From NCBI RefSeq assembly GCF_028368855.1, contig NZ_JAQNCY010000009.1, positions 87,889 through 151,888 on the forward strand: a DNA stretch of 64,000 bases, given 5' to 3'. The notes beneath the pieces are model-generated. The model was not told where the DNA came from and did not search any database. It saw only the letters and a program-made list of their open reading frames with translations. The DNA is from Leisingera sp. SS27. GTDB lineage: Bacteria > Pseudomonadota > Alphaproteobacteria > Rhodobacterales > Rhodobacteraceae. Of this stretch, positions 36,882 through 48,469 are shown piece after piece. The position numbers and the translations under genes were made by a program. Each line of letters opens with the position of its first letter. Within the stretch, counting starts at the first letter, position 1.

Positions 36882-37558
36882 GGGGTTATCCCTCCTCCTT
36901 CAGTGACGTGCGGCCACGCTTCCACGAGAAAAACGAGGGGGGAAATGACGTTGAGGCGAGCCGCTGTGAGGATTCGCGCCCGAAAACGTGACAGATCCTC
37001 GCGGCGCAGTCCCGCCGCTGTGACCCGTCAGTGCAAGCTGTTGGCGCTGCCGGTTTTTTCCCGCGGCGGCCTGCCTTTCCGCTCACGCGCTGCAACCGGC
37101 AGCACTGCGGCCGGGGCTGTCTGGCGCCAGTCTTGTCACAGCGATGTGACGCCGCTGACGCGCAATCGCGCCGGACGCCCTGCTCAGCCCGGCAATTTCG
37201 GCGTGAAACTGCACATGCTTTGCGTGTTTCAGCAGGAATCTGCCAAAAACCGGGAGCCCTTGGTTCAGGGGCTTACAGCCGCCGCCCGCCGGTGCATCGT
37301 AAGTCAAGCAGCGCAGCCACGCTGCTGTGCCGAGCATCTGTTCCGGCCCCTTCGCCTGAACGGGCAGGTACGCGCCCCCATCCGCGGCCTGCCCGTCTTT
37401 TATCCCCTTCAGGCATTGGCGGAAGCTTGCCGTATCTCCCCCCCGGTGCGGCAAGCCTCCGCTCAACATCCGCAGTTTGTGTCCGCAGCGTTGCACCGTT
37501 CCCTGCAGCCTGCAAATTCGGCCGGGACAGTAACGTCCCCGGAAGAAGGAACCTGGAC
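36882..37558. other. Long gene-free region upstream of the porin
   Basis: 677 bases without a supported gene. It contains a perfect GTCACA-N4-TGTGAC palindrome and several CGCTGTGA repeats, plus GC-rich hairpin-prone stretches. Open frames here are short and lack ribosome sites. Likely regulatory or a small-RNA locus. Confidence 0.5.
37135..37150. promoter_or_regulatory. Perfect palindrome GTCACA-N4-TGTGAC
   Basis: GTCACAGCGATGTGAC: two perfect six-base arms around GCGA. The half-site resembles CRP/FNR-family half-sites in inverted order and spacing. CGCTGTGA-like copies also occur near 36960 and 37016. Confidence 0.4.
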
Positions 37559-37762
37559 ATGCGGGCAAAATCTCTCATCGCGGCGCTCTCGCTCTGCGGC
37601 CTCGTGGCGGCCTGTGGCGACACCACCGGCGAACGCATCATCTACGGCGGCGGCGCAGGTGCGCTTGGCGCAGCCGTGCTGGATGCCAACCTGGTCACCG
37701 GCGCCGCTGTCGGCGTGGCCGCAAACCTCATCTACTGCGAGCAAAACCCGCGCAAGTGCTGA
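37559..37762 (+). CDS. Small lipoprotein with glycine-zipper-like stretch
   Basis: 67 residues. Signal MRAKSLIAALSLCGLVAAC with lipobox VAAC. The mature part IIYGGGAGALGAAVLDANLVTGAAVGVAANLIYCEQNPRKC is a Gly/Ala-rich hydrophobic stretch like the 17-kDa surface antigen/glycine-zipper lipoproteins, and ends with two Cys. AAGGA lies eight bases upstream. It stands just before the terminator and pccA. Confidence 0.78.
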   Translation: MRAKSLIAALSLCGLVAACGDTTGERIIYGGGAGALGAAVLDANLVTGAAVGVAANLIYCEQNPRKC

Positions 37763-37820
37763 CGCACCTGCCGCCGCTCTGAACAGCAGCCCGTCGCGGG
37801 CCGCTTCTGACATCGCGCAA

Positions 37821-37856
37821 ACGCCGCGTCCGGGCTCTCCCCGGGCGCGGCGTTTT
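37821..37856 (+). terminator. Rho-independent terminator before pccA
   Basis: Fourteen-pair stem ACGCCGCGTCCGGG/CCCGGGCGCGGCGT (one G-T pair) with a 5-base loop, then TTT. It isolates the small lipoprotein gene from pccA; pccA starts 35 bases later. Confidence 0.85.
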
Positions 37857-37890
37857 GCATTCCGGAAGACCAAGGAACAAGGGACTGCCT

Positions 37891-39936
37891 ATGTTTGATA
37901 AGATCCTGATCGCCAACCGGGGCGAGATCGCCTGCCGTGTGATCAAAACCGCGCGCAAGATGGGTATCAAGACCGTCGCCATCTACTCCGACGCCGACAA
38001 GCAGGCCCTGCATGTGCAAATGGCCGACGAGGCCGTCCACATCGGCCCGCCGCCCGCCAACCAGTCCTATATCGTCATCGACAAGGTGATGGAGGCGATC
38101 CGCCAGACCGGCGCCCAGGCCGTGCATCCGGGCTATGGCTTCCTGTCCGAGAACTCCAAGTTCGCCGAGGCGCTTGAGGCCGAGGGCGTTGCCTTTGTCG
38201 GCCCCCCGAAAGGCGCGATTGAGGCGATGGGGGACAAGATCACCTCCAAGAAGATTGCTCAGGAAGCAGGCGTTTCCACTGTGCCCGGCTACATGGGCCT
38301 GATTGCCGACGCTGACGAGGCGGTGAAGATCTCCAACGAGATCGGCTATCCGGTGATGATCAAGGCTTCCGCCGGCGGCGGCGGCAAGGGGATGCGGATT
38401 GCCTGGAACGACGAAGAGGCCTGCGAAGGCTTCCAGTCTTCCAAGAACGAGGCCGCGAACTCCTTTGGCGACGACCGGATCTTCATCGAGAAATTCGTCA
38501 CCCAGCCGCGCCACATCGAAATCCAGGTGCTCTGCGACAAGCACGGCAACGGCATCTACCTGGGCGAGCGCGAATGCTCGATCCAGCGCCGCAACCAGAA
38601 AGTCGTCGAAGAAGCCCCGTCGCCGTTCCTTGACGAGGAGACCCGCAAGGCGATGGGCGAACAGGCGGTGGCTCTGGCCAAGGCCGTGGGCTACTCCTCG
38701 GCAGGCACCGTGGAATTCATCGTTGATGGCGACAAGAACTTCTACTTCCTGGAAATGAACACCCGCCTGCAGGTGGAGCACCCGGTCACCGAGCTGATCA
38801 CCGGCGTGGACCTGGTGGAGCAGATGATCCGTGTCGCCGACGGCGCAGAACTGCCGATGCGCCAGGAAGACGTCAAGCTGACTGGCTGGGCGATCGAAAA
38901 CCGCCTTTACGCCGAAGATCCGTATCGCGGCTTTCTGCCCTCCATCGGCCGCCTGACCCGCTACCGCCCGCCGGCGGAAACCGCCGCAGGCCCGATGCTG
39001 ATCAACGGCAAGTGGCAGGGTGATGCGCCTGCGGGCGAGACCGCCGTGCGCAACGACACCGGCGTCTATGAGGGCGGCGAGATCTCGATGTATTACGACC
39101 CGATGATCGCCAAGCTCTGCACCTGGGCACCGACCCGCGAGGACGCCATCGGCGCCATGCGCACCGCGCTCGACAGCTTCGAGGTGGAGGGCATCGGCCA
39201 CAACCTGCCGTTCCTGTCGGCAGTGATGGACCACCCGATCTTTATCGAAGGCTCCATGACCACCGCCTTCATCGAGGAACAGTATCCCGACGGTTTCGAG
39301 GGTGTTGAGCTGCACAGCGACGATTTGCGCAAGATCGCCGCCGCCTGCGCCGCGATGCACCGGGTTGCCGAAATCCGCCGCACCCGCGTCTCCGGCCGGA
39401 TGGACAACCACGAGCGCAAGGTTGGCACCGATTGGGTTGTCGCCCTGCAGGGCCAGTCCTTCAACGTGGTGATTGACGCCGACCGCGAGGGCGCCACCGT
39501 CAATTTCGAGGGCGGCGGCAGCTACCGTGTGACCTCTGACTGGACCCCGGGCGACCAGCTGGCCACGCTGAATGTGGACGGCGAAACCCTGGTGCTGAAG
39601 GTCGGCAAGGTGACCCAGGGCTTCCGCGTCCGTTCCCGCGGCGCCGATCTGGCCGTCAAGGTGCGCACTCCGCGCCAGGCTGAGCTGGCCGAGCTGATGC
39701 CGGAGAAGGTCGCGCCCGATACCTCCAAGATGCTGCTGTGCCCGATGCCCGGCCTGATTGTGAAGGTCGACGTCGAAGTGGGGCAGGAGGTCCAGGAGGG
39801 CCAGGCACTTTGCACCGTCGAGGCGATGAAGATGGAAAACATCCTGCGCGCGGAGCGGAAAGGCGTGGTGTCCAAGATCAATGCGGCGGCGGGCGACAGC
39901 CTGGCGGTCGACGATGTGATCATGGAATTCGAATAA
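37891..39936 (+). CDS. pccA: Propionyl-CoA carboxylase alpha subunit (biotin carboxylase and carrier)
   Basis: 681 residues from the ATG at 37891. Biotin carboxylase core: FDKILIANRGEIACRVIKTARKMGI, the ATP-grasp glycine loop KASAGGGGKGMRIAW, HIEIQVLCD and EMNTRLQVEHPVTE. A linker (BT) domain lies at about 500-600. The biotinyl domain ends the protein, with the biotin Lys in VEAMKMEN. It pairs with pccB to make (S)-methylmalonyl-CoA. The terminator just upstream means it needs its own promoter or readthrough. Confidence 0.97.
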   Translation: MFDKILIANRGEIACRVIKTARKMGIKTVAIYSDADKQALHVQMADEAVHIGPPPANQSYIVIDKVMEAIRQTGAQAVHPGYGFLSENSKFAEALEAEGVAFVGPPKGAIEAMGDKITSKKIAQEAGVSTVPGYMGLIADADEAVKISNEIGYPVMIKASAGGGGKGMRIAWNDEEACEGFQSSKNEAANSFGDDRIFIEKFVTQPRHIEIQVLCDKHGNGIYLGERECSIQRRNQKVVEEAPSPFLDEETRKAMGEQAVALAKAVGYSSAGTVEFIVDGDKNFYFLEMNTRLQVEHPVTELITGVDLVEQMIRVADGAELPMRQEDVKLTGWAIENRLYAEDPYRGFLPSIGRLTRYRPPAETAAGPMLINGKWQGDAPAGETAVRNDTGVYEGGEISMYYDPMIAKLCTWAPTREDAIGAMRTALDSFEVEGIGHNLPFLSAVMDHPIFIEGSMTTAFIEEQYPDGFEGVELHSDDLRKIAAACAAMHRVAEIRRTRVSGRMDNHERKVGTDWVVALQGQSFNVVIDADREGATVNFEGGGSYRVTSDWTPGDQLATLNVDGETLVLKVGKVTQGFRVRSRGADLAVKVRTPRQAELAELMPEKVAPDTSKMLLCPMPGLIVKVDVEVGQEVQEGQALCTVEAMKMENILRAERKGVVSKINAAAGDSLAVDDVIMEFE

Positions 39937-40083
39937 TGCACCTCGGGGCAGGCACATATACAGCCGGGCAGGCGGGTTTTCCCGCCCCTGCAGTTGTGCC
40001 TGCCCCGCATTTGCTGGTGCCGTGCACCAAATCTTCAGGTTTTTATGCGACATTGCGGGCGTTTGACGATCCCAAGGTGCCGC

Positions 40084-40587
40084 ATGATCCGTCTCCTGAC
40101 CTGTCTATTGACCGCTTTGGCCGTGCTGTCCGCCTGCGCGCTGGACAAGGAAGAGGCCTTGCGCGCCCAGCTCTCTGCCTGGGTGGAGCTGGGGGAGACG
40201 TTCTTTTTCCAAAGCTCGATGAGCTGCACCGCAGCGGTGTTTCACACCGCGGAAAATCCGCGCATCACCTCGCTGGTGGACCGCGCCCGCTCGCTCAACA
40301 CCGGCATGAAAATGCTGGAGACCGGCAAGCCGGTGATGTTTGCCGTGGCCGGAAAATCCCCCAATACGGTGACAGAGGAAATCATGTCCCGCGACCTGCC
40401 GCAGGGGCTGGGGGTGCTGAATTCCGGGCTGGCGGGGGTCGGCTGCATGACCGATCTGGTCAAATCCGTCTATTACCAGGCAATCCGCAATCCGGGCTCC
40501 AGCCTGGTGTTCGTGCCGGAAACCGGCGCGATGGTGGTGCTGGACAAGCAGGCGATGGCGCTGATCTACGTCCGCGGCAACGGCTGA
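40084..40587 (+). CDS. Lipoprotein of unknown function between pccA and the mutase gene
   Basis: 167 residues from the ATG at 40084 (AAGG 6 bases upstream). Signal MIRLLTCLLTALAVLSAC with lipobox LSAC. The mature domain has two Cys (SMSCTAAVF and VGCMTD), a TETGAMVVLDKQAMALIYVRGNG end, and no recognised family. Similar lipoproteins occur beside pccA in related bacteria. It follows pccA by about 150 bases. Confidence 0.72.
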   Translation: MIRLLTCLLTALAVLSACALDKEEALRAQLSAWVELGETFFFQSSMSCTAAVFHTAENPRITSLVDRARSLNTGMKMLETGKPVMFAVAGKSPNTVTEEIMSRDLPQGLGVLNSGLAGVGCMTDLVKSVYYQAIRNPGSSLVFVPETGAMVVLDKQAMALIYVRGNG

Positions 40588-40606
40588 CACGCGGCGCCGG
40601 GCGGGT

Positions 40607-41041
40607 TCACCCGCCGCGCCGCTCTTCCACTTCGCGCAAACGCTCAGGGAACTTGTCGATGGTGCGGGACAGCTCGCGCACCGTCCAGGGGTGCGGCTTG
40701 CGCAGCTTGACGCCGCCGTCCTTGCCCACCAGAACCAGCATGAAGCCGCGCGGCCGCAGCTTCTTGCGCAGGGCGGACTTGGCAGCCGGATCGGTATCGG
40801 TCAGCACCACGACATCGCGCGTCTTCAGTGCTTCGATGCCCTCCATCAGCCGTTCCATCTGTTCATGGAACCGCGGGTCCTCGGGACTGTCGGCAAACAC
40901 AACCACTGGGCGGTGCGTCCACTGGAATTCCTCCAGTTCCACATCATACCCGGGCTTGATCAAATCGGCCGCAGTTCCATCTGCCGCCGCAGCCGCCAGC
41001 GGCAGGAAGCCTGCCAAAACAACGCTTAGGATTGCTCTCAT
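40607..41041 (-). CDS. DUF4174 periplasmic protein
   Basis: 144 residues. Signal peptide MRAILSVVLAGFLPLAAAAA, then a thioredoxin-like fold without a CxxC: HRPVVVFADSPEDPRFHEQMERLMEGIEALKTRDVVVLTDTDPAAKSALRKKLRPRGFMLVLVGKDGGVKLRK and WTVRELSRTIDKFPERLRE. This is the DUF4174 pattern. GGAG lies eight bases before the ATG. Convergent with the lipoprotein gene. Function unknown. Confidence 0.85.
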   Translation of the reverse strand: MRAILSVVLAGFLPLAAAAADGTAADLIKPGYDVELEEFQWTHRPVVVFADSPEDPRFHEQMERLMEGIEALKTRDVVVLTDTDPAAKSALRKKLRPRGFMLVLVGKDGGVKLRKPHPWTVRELSRTIDKFPERLREVEERRGG

Positions 41042-42116
41042 GATCTCTCCTGTTGTGTTGAATATATGTGCGCCGGCGGCAAATGCGACTGTGAAAACCG
41101 CCACTTGGACAAAAAACATCTTCGTTAACGGGATAATGAGGGGTTGCCGGCCATGATCGTGCCATTCCCCTTGACCGGGCTGCGGCCTGCGGCCCTCCAT
41201 CAGAGGCCCCGTAACGCTATGAAAGTCATCCTGCACACCGGCGCCCACCGCTGCGCCACCACATCGTTCCAGGAATACATGCGCCAGAACGTGCTCGGCC
41301 TGAACCGGCAGGGCATCGGCTTCTGGGGGCCGTACCGCACGCGCAAGGGGCTGTTTCATGGCATCCAGCCGGGCCCGGCGCAGGTGACGGGCCGCGATCT
41401 GGTGCAGCGTGCGCAAGGCAGGCTGCAGATCCGCCTGGCGGGCTGCCGCGAACGCGGCATCACACAGCTGCTGGTGAGCGAGGAAAACATGATCGGCGCG
41501 GTGCGCCAGAATCTGCGGCTTGGCGACCTTTACGGCGGCGTCGGCGAACGGATGGCGCGTTACGCGCAGGCCTTCAGCGGCGCAGTGACCGATGTGGCGC
41601 TCTCGATCCGCAGCCTCGACAGTTACTGGACCTCCGGCCTCGCCTTTGCGGTGGCGCGCGGGCACAAGATGCCGACCGCCGACAGCCTCGACCGGCTGGC
41701 GTATTCCGCGCGCAGCTGGCGCGACGTGATCACCGACATTGCTGCGGCCATGCCCGGCGTGAACCTGCATGTGCTGCCGTTTGAAACCTTCGGCACCCGG
41801 CCTGAGGCGGCGCTGACAGCCCTCACCGGCATCAAGGCACCGCGCGCCCATGCGCGGGTGCGCCTCAACGCCTCGCTGTGCCTGCAGGACCTGCGCGCCA
41901 GCCTGCCGCCGGCAGTGGCAGCCGACCTGCCCGAAGGGACAGGCCGCTGGCGCCCCTTCAGCGACGCCCAGACCGCTGCCCTGCGCGAGGCCTATGCCGA
42001 CGACATGATGTGGCTAGCGGGCGGGGCGGACGGCCTCGCGGAGCTGGCAAAAGACCCGGATAAACAGGCGGCGGGCACGAACCCGCCCCGTATCGCACTG
42101 ACAAGAGGAAGACCTG

Positions 42117-44246
<2,130 letters not shown>

Positions 44247-44269
44247 ACAGAGCAGGGGGGGGCTGCCTG

Positions 44270-44295
44270 CCCCCGGTCCCCCCCCGGGGGTATTT
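44270..44295 (+). terminator. GC hairpin after the mutase gene
   Basis: CCCCCGG/CCGGGGG with a T/C loop, followed by TATTT, 24 bases after the stop; a GGGGGGGG run just upstream can pair alternatively. Confidence 0.6.
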
Positions 44296-44334
44296 CGGAC
44301 CAGAAAGAAGCGGACGCCCAGTCTGCTATGGCGG

Positions 44335-45246
44335 TTAAGGCCACTCGTTCCAGCAAAGACTGACATCATTGTCGGTATCGAAGCAGTGATAGTTTGGGAA
44401 CTGCGGATTGAACGCGTCACTTTCATACAGATACCTGAGCGCGGCGTGAAAGGCTGCCCGCTCTCGCGCCGGAAGTCGGCGGTAGTCCCGCCACTGACTT
44501 TCAAATCTGAACTCGGCATTTGACCGATTGTCCAAGGTCCGGACGGCATCCAGCAGCATAATTGCGGAACAGGGAAGCCAGCCGGTCCGCCCCTGAACAT
44601 GAGACGTCAGTTCTACGACCTCCGCGGGGAACCAGCGTTCGCCCGGCGGATAAGCCAATGTCGGGCTGTCCAACAGATCGGTCAGCGCGCCCATGTGCTT
44701 TTCAAGGTCCATTCCATAATCTGCGGCGGCGACGCTTTCGATCTCAGCCGACGTCATGCTCCGGGCGATGGGGATCAGTATTTCTTCCACGTCAGAGAGC
44801 GCTCGGGTCAGCAAGTCTTCCTCTGAGGGTTTGCAGTCATCCGGCAGAAGGCGTGAGTGCCGCAACCGCTTAAACCCGTTCATCAACGCGGCCCGGACCG
44901 GCGGCGTTGCGGCTCGGTAGATGTCCTTGTACTCCTCCCAAAGCCAGCTCAGATCCTGTGCGGAATCCTTGTTTGAAAGCGAAGCCATGATCAGGACAGA
45001 CGCGGCTGTCAGGACGGCGTCAGGGTTGGTTTCGGGCGACACCGCAGCCAGCCAGAGCGCGTCATTCATGGCCTGTGAAAAACACATGCCGGAATATTGC
45101 GACGGGTCCTTCAGAAACAGCGTAAGCTCTTTGAAAAGAGCGTTGTTGTTCTGGGTGATCGGGTAGATCGATGCCGGCCCGAGGAACTTGTGCACCTGAT
45201 GAAGGTCCGACAGGGCTTGGTAATTTCTGAAATCGAATGAGGTCAT
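44335..45246 (-). CDS. Hypothetical protein, 303 residues
   Basis: 303 residues from the ATG at 45246, chosen because a TATAAT box lies 53 bases upstream, making earlier codons untranslated. No signal peptide. Largely helical (SDLHQVHKFLGPASIYPITQNNNALFKELTLFL, SQAMNDALWLAAV, SASVLIMASLSNKDS). G+C is visibly lower than its neighbours, which suggests later acquisition. It ends CFDTDNDVSLCWNEWP. No family recognised. Confidence 0.65.
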   Translation of the reverse strand: MTSFDFRNYQALSDLHQVHKFLGPASIYPITQNNNALFKELTLFLKDPSQYSGMCFSQAMNDALWLAAVSPETNPDAVLTAASVLIMASLSNKDSAQDLSWLWEEYKDIYRAATPPVRAALMNGFKRLRHSRLLPDDCKPSEEDLLTRALSDVEEILIPIARSMTSAEIESVAAADYGMDLEKHMGALTDLLDSPTLAYPPGERWFPAEVVELTSHVQGRTGWLPCSAIMLLDAVRTLDNRSNAEFRFESQWRDYRRLPARERAAFHAALRYLYESDAFNPQFPNYHCFDTDNDVSLCWNEWP

Positions 45247-45298
45247 TGAGGGCAGAAGCTTGAAAGAAACGGAAAAGGTCGGGTTGGTATCTGCCACA

Positions 45299-45304
45299 AT
45301 TATA
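45299..45304 (-). promoter_or_regulatory. -10 box TATAAT of the hypothetical gene
   Basis: Perfect TATAAT on the minus strand. A TTGAGT lies 14 bases upstream, a little short of ideal spacing. Transcription would start near 45291. Confidence 0.5.
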
Positions 45305-45426
45305 GGGAGAGCTCCAAAACTCAAGTGGGGCTAATCCTGATTTCCGGCACGCCTTTACAGTAGCAATTCCTGCCTTGCACCCTGCCGCAGCGCCGCTAGT
45401 CTCAGCCCGCAAAAGGGGAGGCGCGA

Positions 45427-46035
45427 ATGATACTCGATCATCTGGCCGTGGCAGGCGAACCGCTGGCAGAGGCCGTTGCCCATACTGAAGAGGCCCTTGG
45501 CATCTCGCTCGGTTCCGGCGGAAAGCATGCCCGCTATGGCACCCATAACCGGCTGATCGGGCTGGAGGACGGGCTGTACCTTGAAGCCATCGCCGTCGAC
45601 CCGGACGTCCAGCCGCAGGAGAAGCCGCGCTGGTTCAATCTCGACCGGTTTGAAGGCCCCGCAAGGCTTAACAACTGGATCCTGCGTAGCGAAAGCCTTG
45701 AGGCTGAGAAGCCTCTGCTGCCGCCCCATGCGCAGCGCCATGTGGCGATGCAGCGCGGCGATCTCCAGTGGCTGATGACGGTGCCTGCCGACGGGCTGCT
45801 GCCGTTCGACAACCTCTTCCCCGCCGCCCTGCAATGGCAAGGGGAGCCGCCTGCAGCGAAACTGCCGCAATCGGGCTGCCGCCTGACCCGCCTGATCCTC
45901 AGCCACCCCGAGGCTTCGGCTTTGCAGCAGGCACTGGACAGGATCATCGCGGACCCGCGCATCGCAGTGGAGCAGGGCGCCCCCGCAATGATGGCGGAAT
46001 TCGACACGCCGCACGGGGCGAGGGTGCTGCGGTGA
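45427..46035 (+). CDS. Glyoxalase-like (VOC) family protein
   Basis: 202 residues. Starts MILDHLAVAGEPLAEAVAHTEEALGISLGSGGKHARYGTHNRLIGLEDGLYLEAIAVDP, the strand-helix pattern and metal-site His/Glu positions of the VOC/glyoxalase-like PF13468 group. A second betaalphabeta motif follows (SGCRLTRLILSHPEASALQQALDRI). Substrate unknown. GAGG precedes the start. It overlaps the next gene by four bases (GTGA), so the two are coupled. Confidence 0.83.
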   Translation: MILDHLAVAGEPLAEAVAHTEEALGISLGSGGKHARYGTHNRLIGLEDGLYLEAIAVDPDVQPQEKPRWFNLDRFEGPARLNNWILRSESLEAEKPLLPPHAQRHVAMQRGDLQWLMTVPADGLLPFDNLFPAALQWQGEPPAAKLPQSGCRLTRLILSHPEASALQQALDRIIADPRIAVEQGAPAMMAEFDTPHGARVLR

Positions 46036-46553
46036 TCATCCGCTCCGCAACCGAGGCCGACGCCGAAGCCGTTTGCGCCATCGCCAACTGGGTGATCCGC
46101 GACACACTGGCGACCTTCAACACCATCGAGAAGACCCCGGAACAGGTGCGCCAGCAGATCACCGCAAGCAACGGCGCCTATCTGGTGGCGGAGCAGGACG
46201 GGGAAATCCTCGGCCATGCTCATTTCTTCCCGTTCCGCGCCGGCCCCGGCTACCGCTTCACGGCTGAGCACACCATCCACCTGCTGCCCGCAGCACAGGG
46301 GCAGGGCGCCGGCCGCCGCCTGATGCAGGCACTGGAGAGCAAGGCCAAGGAATCGCAGATCCACGTGCTGATCGCCAGCGTCAGCAGCGCCAACCCGGGC
46401 GCCATCGCCTTTCACGCCGCCCTCGGCTACGTGGAAACCGCCCGGATGCCGGAGCTTGGCTGCAAGAACGGTCTCTGGCTCGACACTGTTTTCATGCAGA
46501 AAATCCTGACGCCGGGTATTCCCGCCCCTGACAGTGCCGCGAAACCCGGATAG
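46032..46553 (+). CDS. GNAT acetyltransferase, phosphinothricin/Arg type
   Basis: 173 residues from a GTG (46032) that overlaps the previous TGA. The start IIRSATEADAEAVCAIANWVIRDTLATFNTIEKTPEQV resembles phosphinothricin-acetyltransferase-like proteins. The acetyl-CoA loop is LLPAAQGQGAGRRLMQALESKA, followed by IASVSSANPGAIAFHAALGYVETARMPELGCKNGLWLDTVFM. Substrate unknown. Confidence 0.88.
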   Translation: MIIRSATEADAEAVCAIANWVIRDTLATFNTIEKTPEQVRQQITASNGAYLVAEQDGEILGHAHFFPFRAGPGYRFTAEHTIHLLPAAQGQGAGRRLMQALESKAKESQIHVLIASVSSANPGAIAFHAALGYVETARMPELGCKNGLWLDTVFMQKILTPGIPAPDSAAKPG

Positions 46554-46562
46554 GCTCGCCGC

Positions 46563-47261
46563 ATGTCACTCTGGACCCGCATATCCGACGCGCTGGCCGC
46601 GCTTGCCGCAGGTGAAAGCCTCACCGACGTCTTTGACAAGCTGCGTGCGCCGCCCGAACGCACCGTGGCCTTTGCCATCGCCGTTATTGCTCTTGGCGCC
46701 AAGATGGCCAAGGCCGACGGCCAGGTCACACGGGATGAGGTCACCGCCTTCCGCGAGGTGTTCCAGATCGCCCGCGATGACGAGGCCGGCGCCGCGCGGG
46801 TGTTCAACATGGCGCGCACCGACGTCGCGGGCTACCAGGAATACGCCCGCCGCATCCACAGCATGTTTGCAAATGATCCCACCACGCTCTGCGACCTGAT
46901 GGAGGGGCTGTTTCACATCGCCATGGCGGACGGCTTCTATCACCCCGGCGAAAACGAGTTCCTGGAGGAGGTGAGCCGCATCTTCGGCCAGACCCCGCAG
47001 CAGTTTCTAGCCTTGCGCGCGCGTTTCGTGCCGGATGCGCCCAAGGATCCCTATACGGTGCTGGGCGTTTCCCCTGAGATGACCCGTGACGAGATCCGCA
47101 AGCACTGGCGCAAGCTGGTGCGCGACACGCACCCGGATGCGATGATCGCCCGCGGGGTGCCGGAAGAAGCGGTGCGGCTGGCGGAGAAGCGGATGATCGA
47201 CATCAACCGAGCCTGGGATGAAATCAGCGGATGCGGCGGCAATGCGGATCGCCACGTATAA
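46563..47261 (+). CDS. DjlA-like protein: TerB domain plus DnaJ domain
   Basis: 232 residues. Residues about 35-150 form a TerB-like helical domain (KMAKADGQVTRDEVTAFREVFQI..AMADGFYHPGENEFLEEVSRIFG, with the acidic AKADG and ADG loops). Residues 160-230 are a J domain (PYTVLGVSPEMTRDEIRKHWRKLVRDTHPDAM) with an intact HPD motif, which stimulates DnaK. Unlike E. coli DjlA there is no N-terminal transmembrane segment. It overlaps the next gene by 20 bases. Confidence 0.92.
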   Translation: MSLWTRISDALAALAAGESLTDVFDKLRAPPERTVAFAIAVIALGAKMAKADGQVTRDEVTAFREVFQIARDDEAGAARVFNMARTDVAGYQEYARRIHSMFANDPTTLCDLMEGLFHIAMADGFYHPGENEFLEEVSRIFGQTPQQFLALRARFVPDAPKDPYTVLGVSPEMTRDEIRKHWRKLVRDTHPDAMIARGVPEEAVRLAEKRMIDINRAWDEISGCGGNADRHV

Positions 47262-48237
47262 CATCGAATGGTTCGCCTATCTGTTCGACAAGAACGACAG
47301 GCTGATGCTGGACGCCAAGCCCTCGGGCGTGCACGGCGTCGACCGCTACACCCAGGGGCGCGCCATTGCCCATGTGCTGCAGCGCATTGATGCCGATGCC
47401 ATCATGGTGGTCGAGGCGCCGAATACGGGCCGCACGCAGCGCACCACCCGGGCGCTTGAGGCCTTTGCGGCAGAGGCGGGCCTCAGGGCGCGCGAGGCCG
47501 TCAGCGGCTTTCCGAACGATACCCATCAGGAAATCGCGCTGCTCTATGATCCGGATGTGCTGGACGCCCGCCATGATGCCCGCTCCAGCCCTGCCGCGCC
47601 ACGGTTTGACGGGGTGTTCGAGATCGACCTCGATGTGGATGAGCGGCTGGATCAGGTCGAGTTCTCCAAACCGCCGCTGGAACTGGCCGTCACCACCAAG
47701 GGCGGCACCGCCTTGCGGCTGATCGGCGCGCATCTGAAATCCAAGGCGCCGCATGGGGCCAGAACCGAGGCTGAGATCACCGCCGCCGCCATCGCCAACC
47801 GCCGCAAGCAGCTGGCGCAGGCAATCTGGCTGCACCGCCGTGTCGAGGAGCATGTGGCCGCAGATGAGCATGTGGTGGTGCTGGGCGACCTCAACGACGG
47901 CCCCGGCCTCGACCAGTATGAACAGCTGTTCGGCCAGTCCTCGGTCGAGATTGTGATGGGCGCTCTGCTGCACGATCCCCACGCCCAGAGCCTGCTGCAG
48001 CCGCGCCCTGCGATCCCGCCCAGCACTTCGCGGTTCTACAATGCGGAAACCAAACGCTTCACCCGGGCGCTGCTGGACTACGTGATGATCTCGCAAAGCC
48101 TGATGGGCCTGCGCCCCCAGTGGCGCATCTGGCACCCGTTCGAAGACGCGGAGTGCTACGCGGATGAGGAGATACGCCAGGCGCTCTTGGATGCCTCCGA
48201 CCATTTTCCAGTGACGCTGGATATTGAGGTCGGGTGA
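47242..48237 (+). CDS. Endonuclease/exonuclease/phosphatase-family protein
   Basis: 331 residues from the ATG at 47242 (MRIATYNIEWFAYLFDKND). The EEP catalytic residues are present: the start RIATYNIEWF (Asn), VVEAPN (Glu), GAHLKSK (His), VVLGDLNDGP (Asp, Asn) and SDHFPVTLDI (Asp-His). Substrate (DNA, sphingolipid or phosphoinositide-like) unknown. It overlaps the DjlA-like gene by 20 bases. Confidence 0.9.
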   Translation: MRIATYNIEWFAYLFDKNDRLMLDAKPSGVHGVDRYTQGRAIAHVLQRIDADAIMVVEAPNTGRTQRTTRALEAFAAEAGLRAREAVSGFPNDTHQEIALLYDPDVLDARHDARSSPAAPRFDGVFEIDLDVDERLDQVEFSKPPLELAVTTKGGTALRLIGAHLKSKAPHGARTEAEITAAAIANRRKQLAQAIWLHRRVEEHVAADEHVVVLGDLNDGPGLDQYEQLFGQSSVEIVMGALLHDPHAQSLLQPRPAIPPSTSRFYNAETKRFTRALLDYVMISQSLMGLRPQWRIWHPFEDAECYADEEIRQALLDASDHFPVTLDIEVG

Positions 48238-48469
48238 GGGGAAGGGGCTGCCCTGGTCGCAAAGCTGCTGCTAAGGAGGAAATGGCAATTGTGAGCCCAC
48301 TGCCGCCGTTGCTCGGGCCCTTCACTTTGCTGCCGCAGCAGATCGAACACTGCCCGAAGCGGTCATCAGACCGTATGGCAGCAATACCGAAACCGGACAG
48401 CCAATGCGCAAGAAACGGGTCGTTTTCGCTTCGCGTTGAAAGCTAATTTGGCATTCAGGAAACCTTCCG

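Noticed and set aside
37031..37762. 243-codon forward frame upstream of pccA
   Set aside because: Only its last 67 codons have a ribosome site and a lipobox; the earlier part is random in composition.
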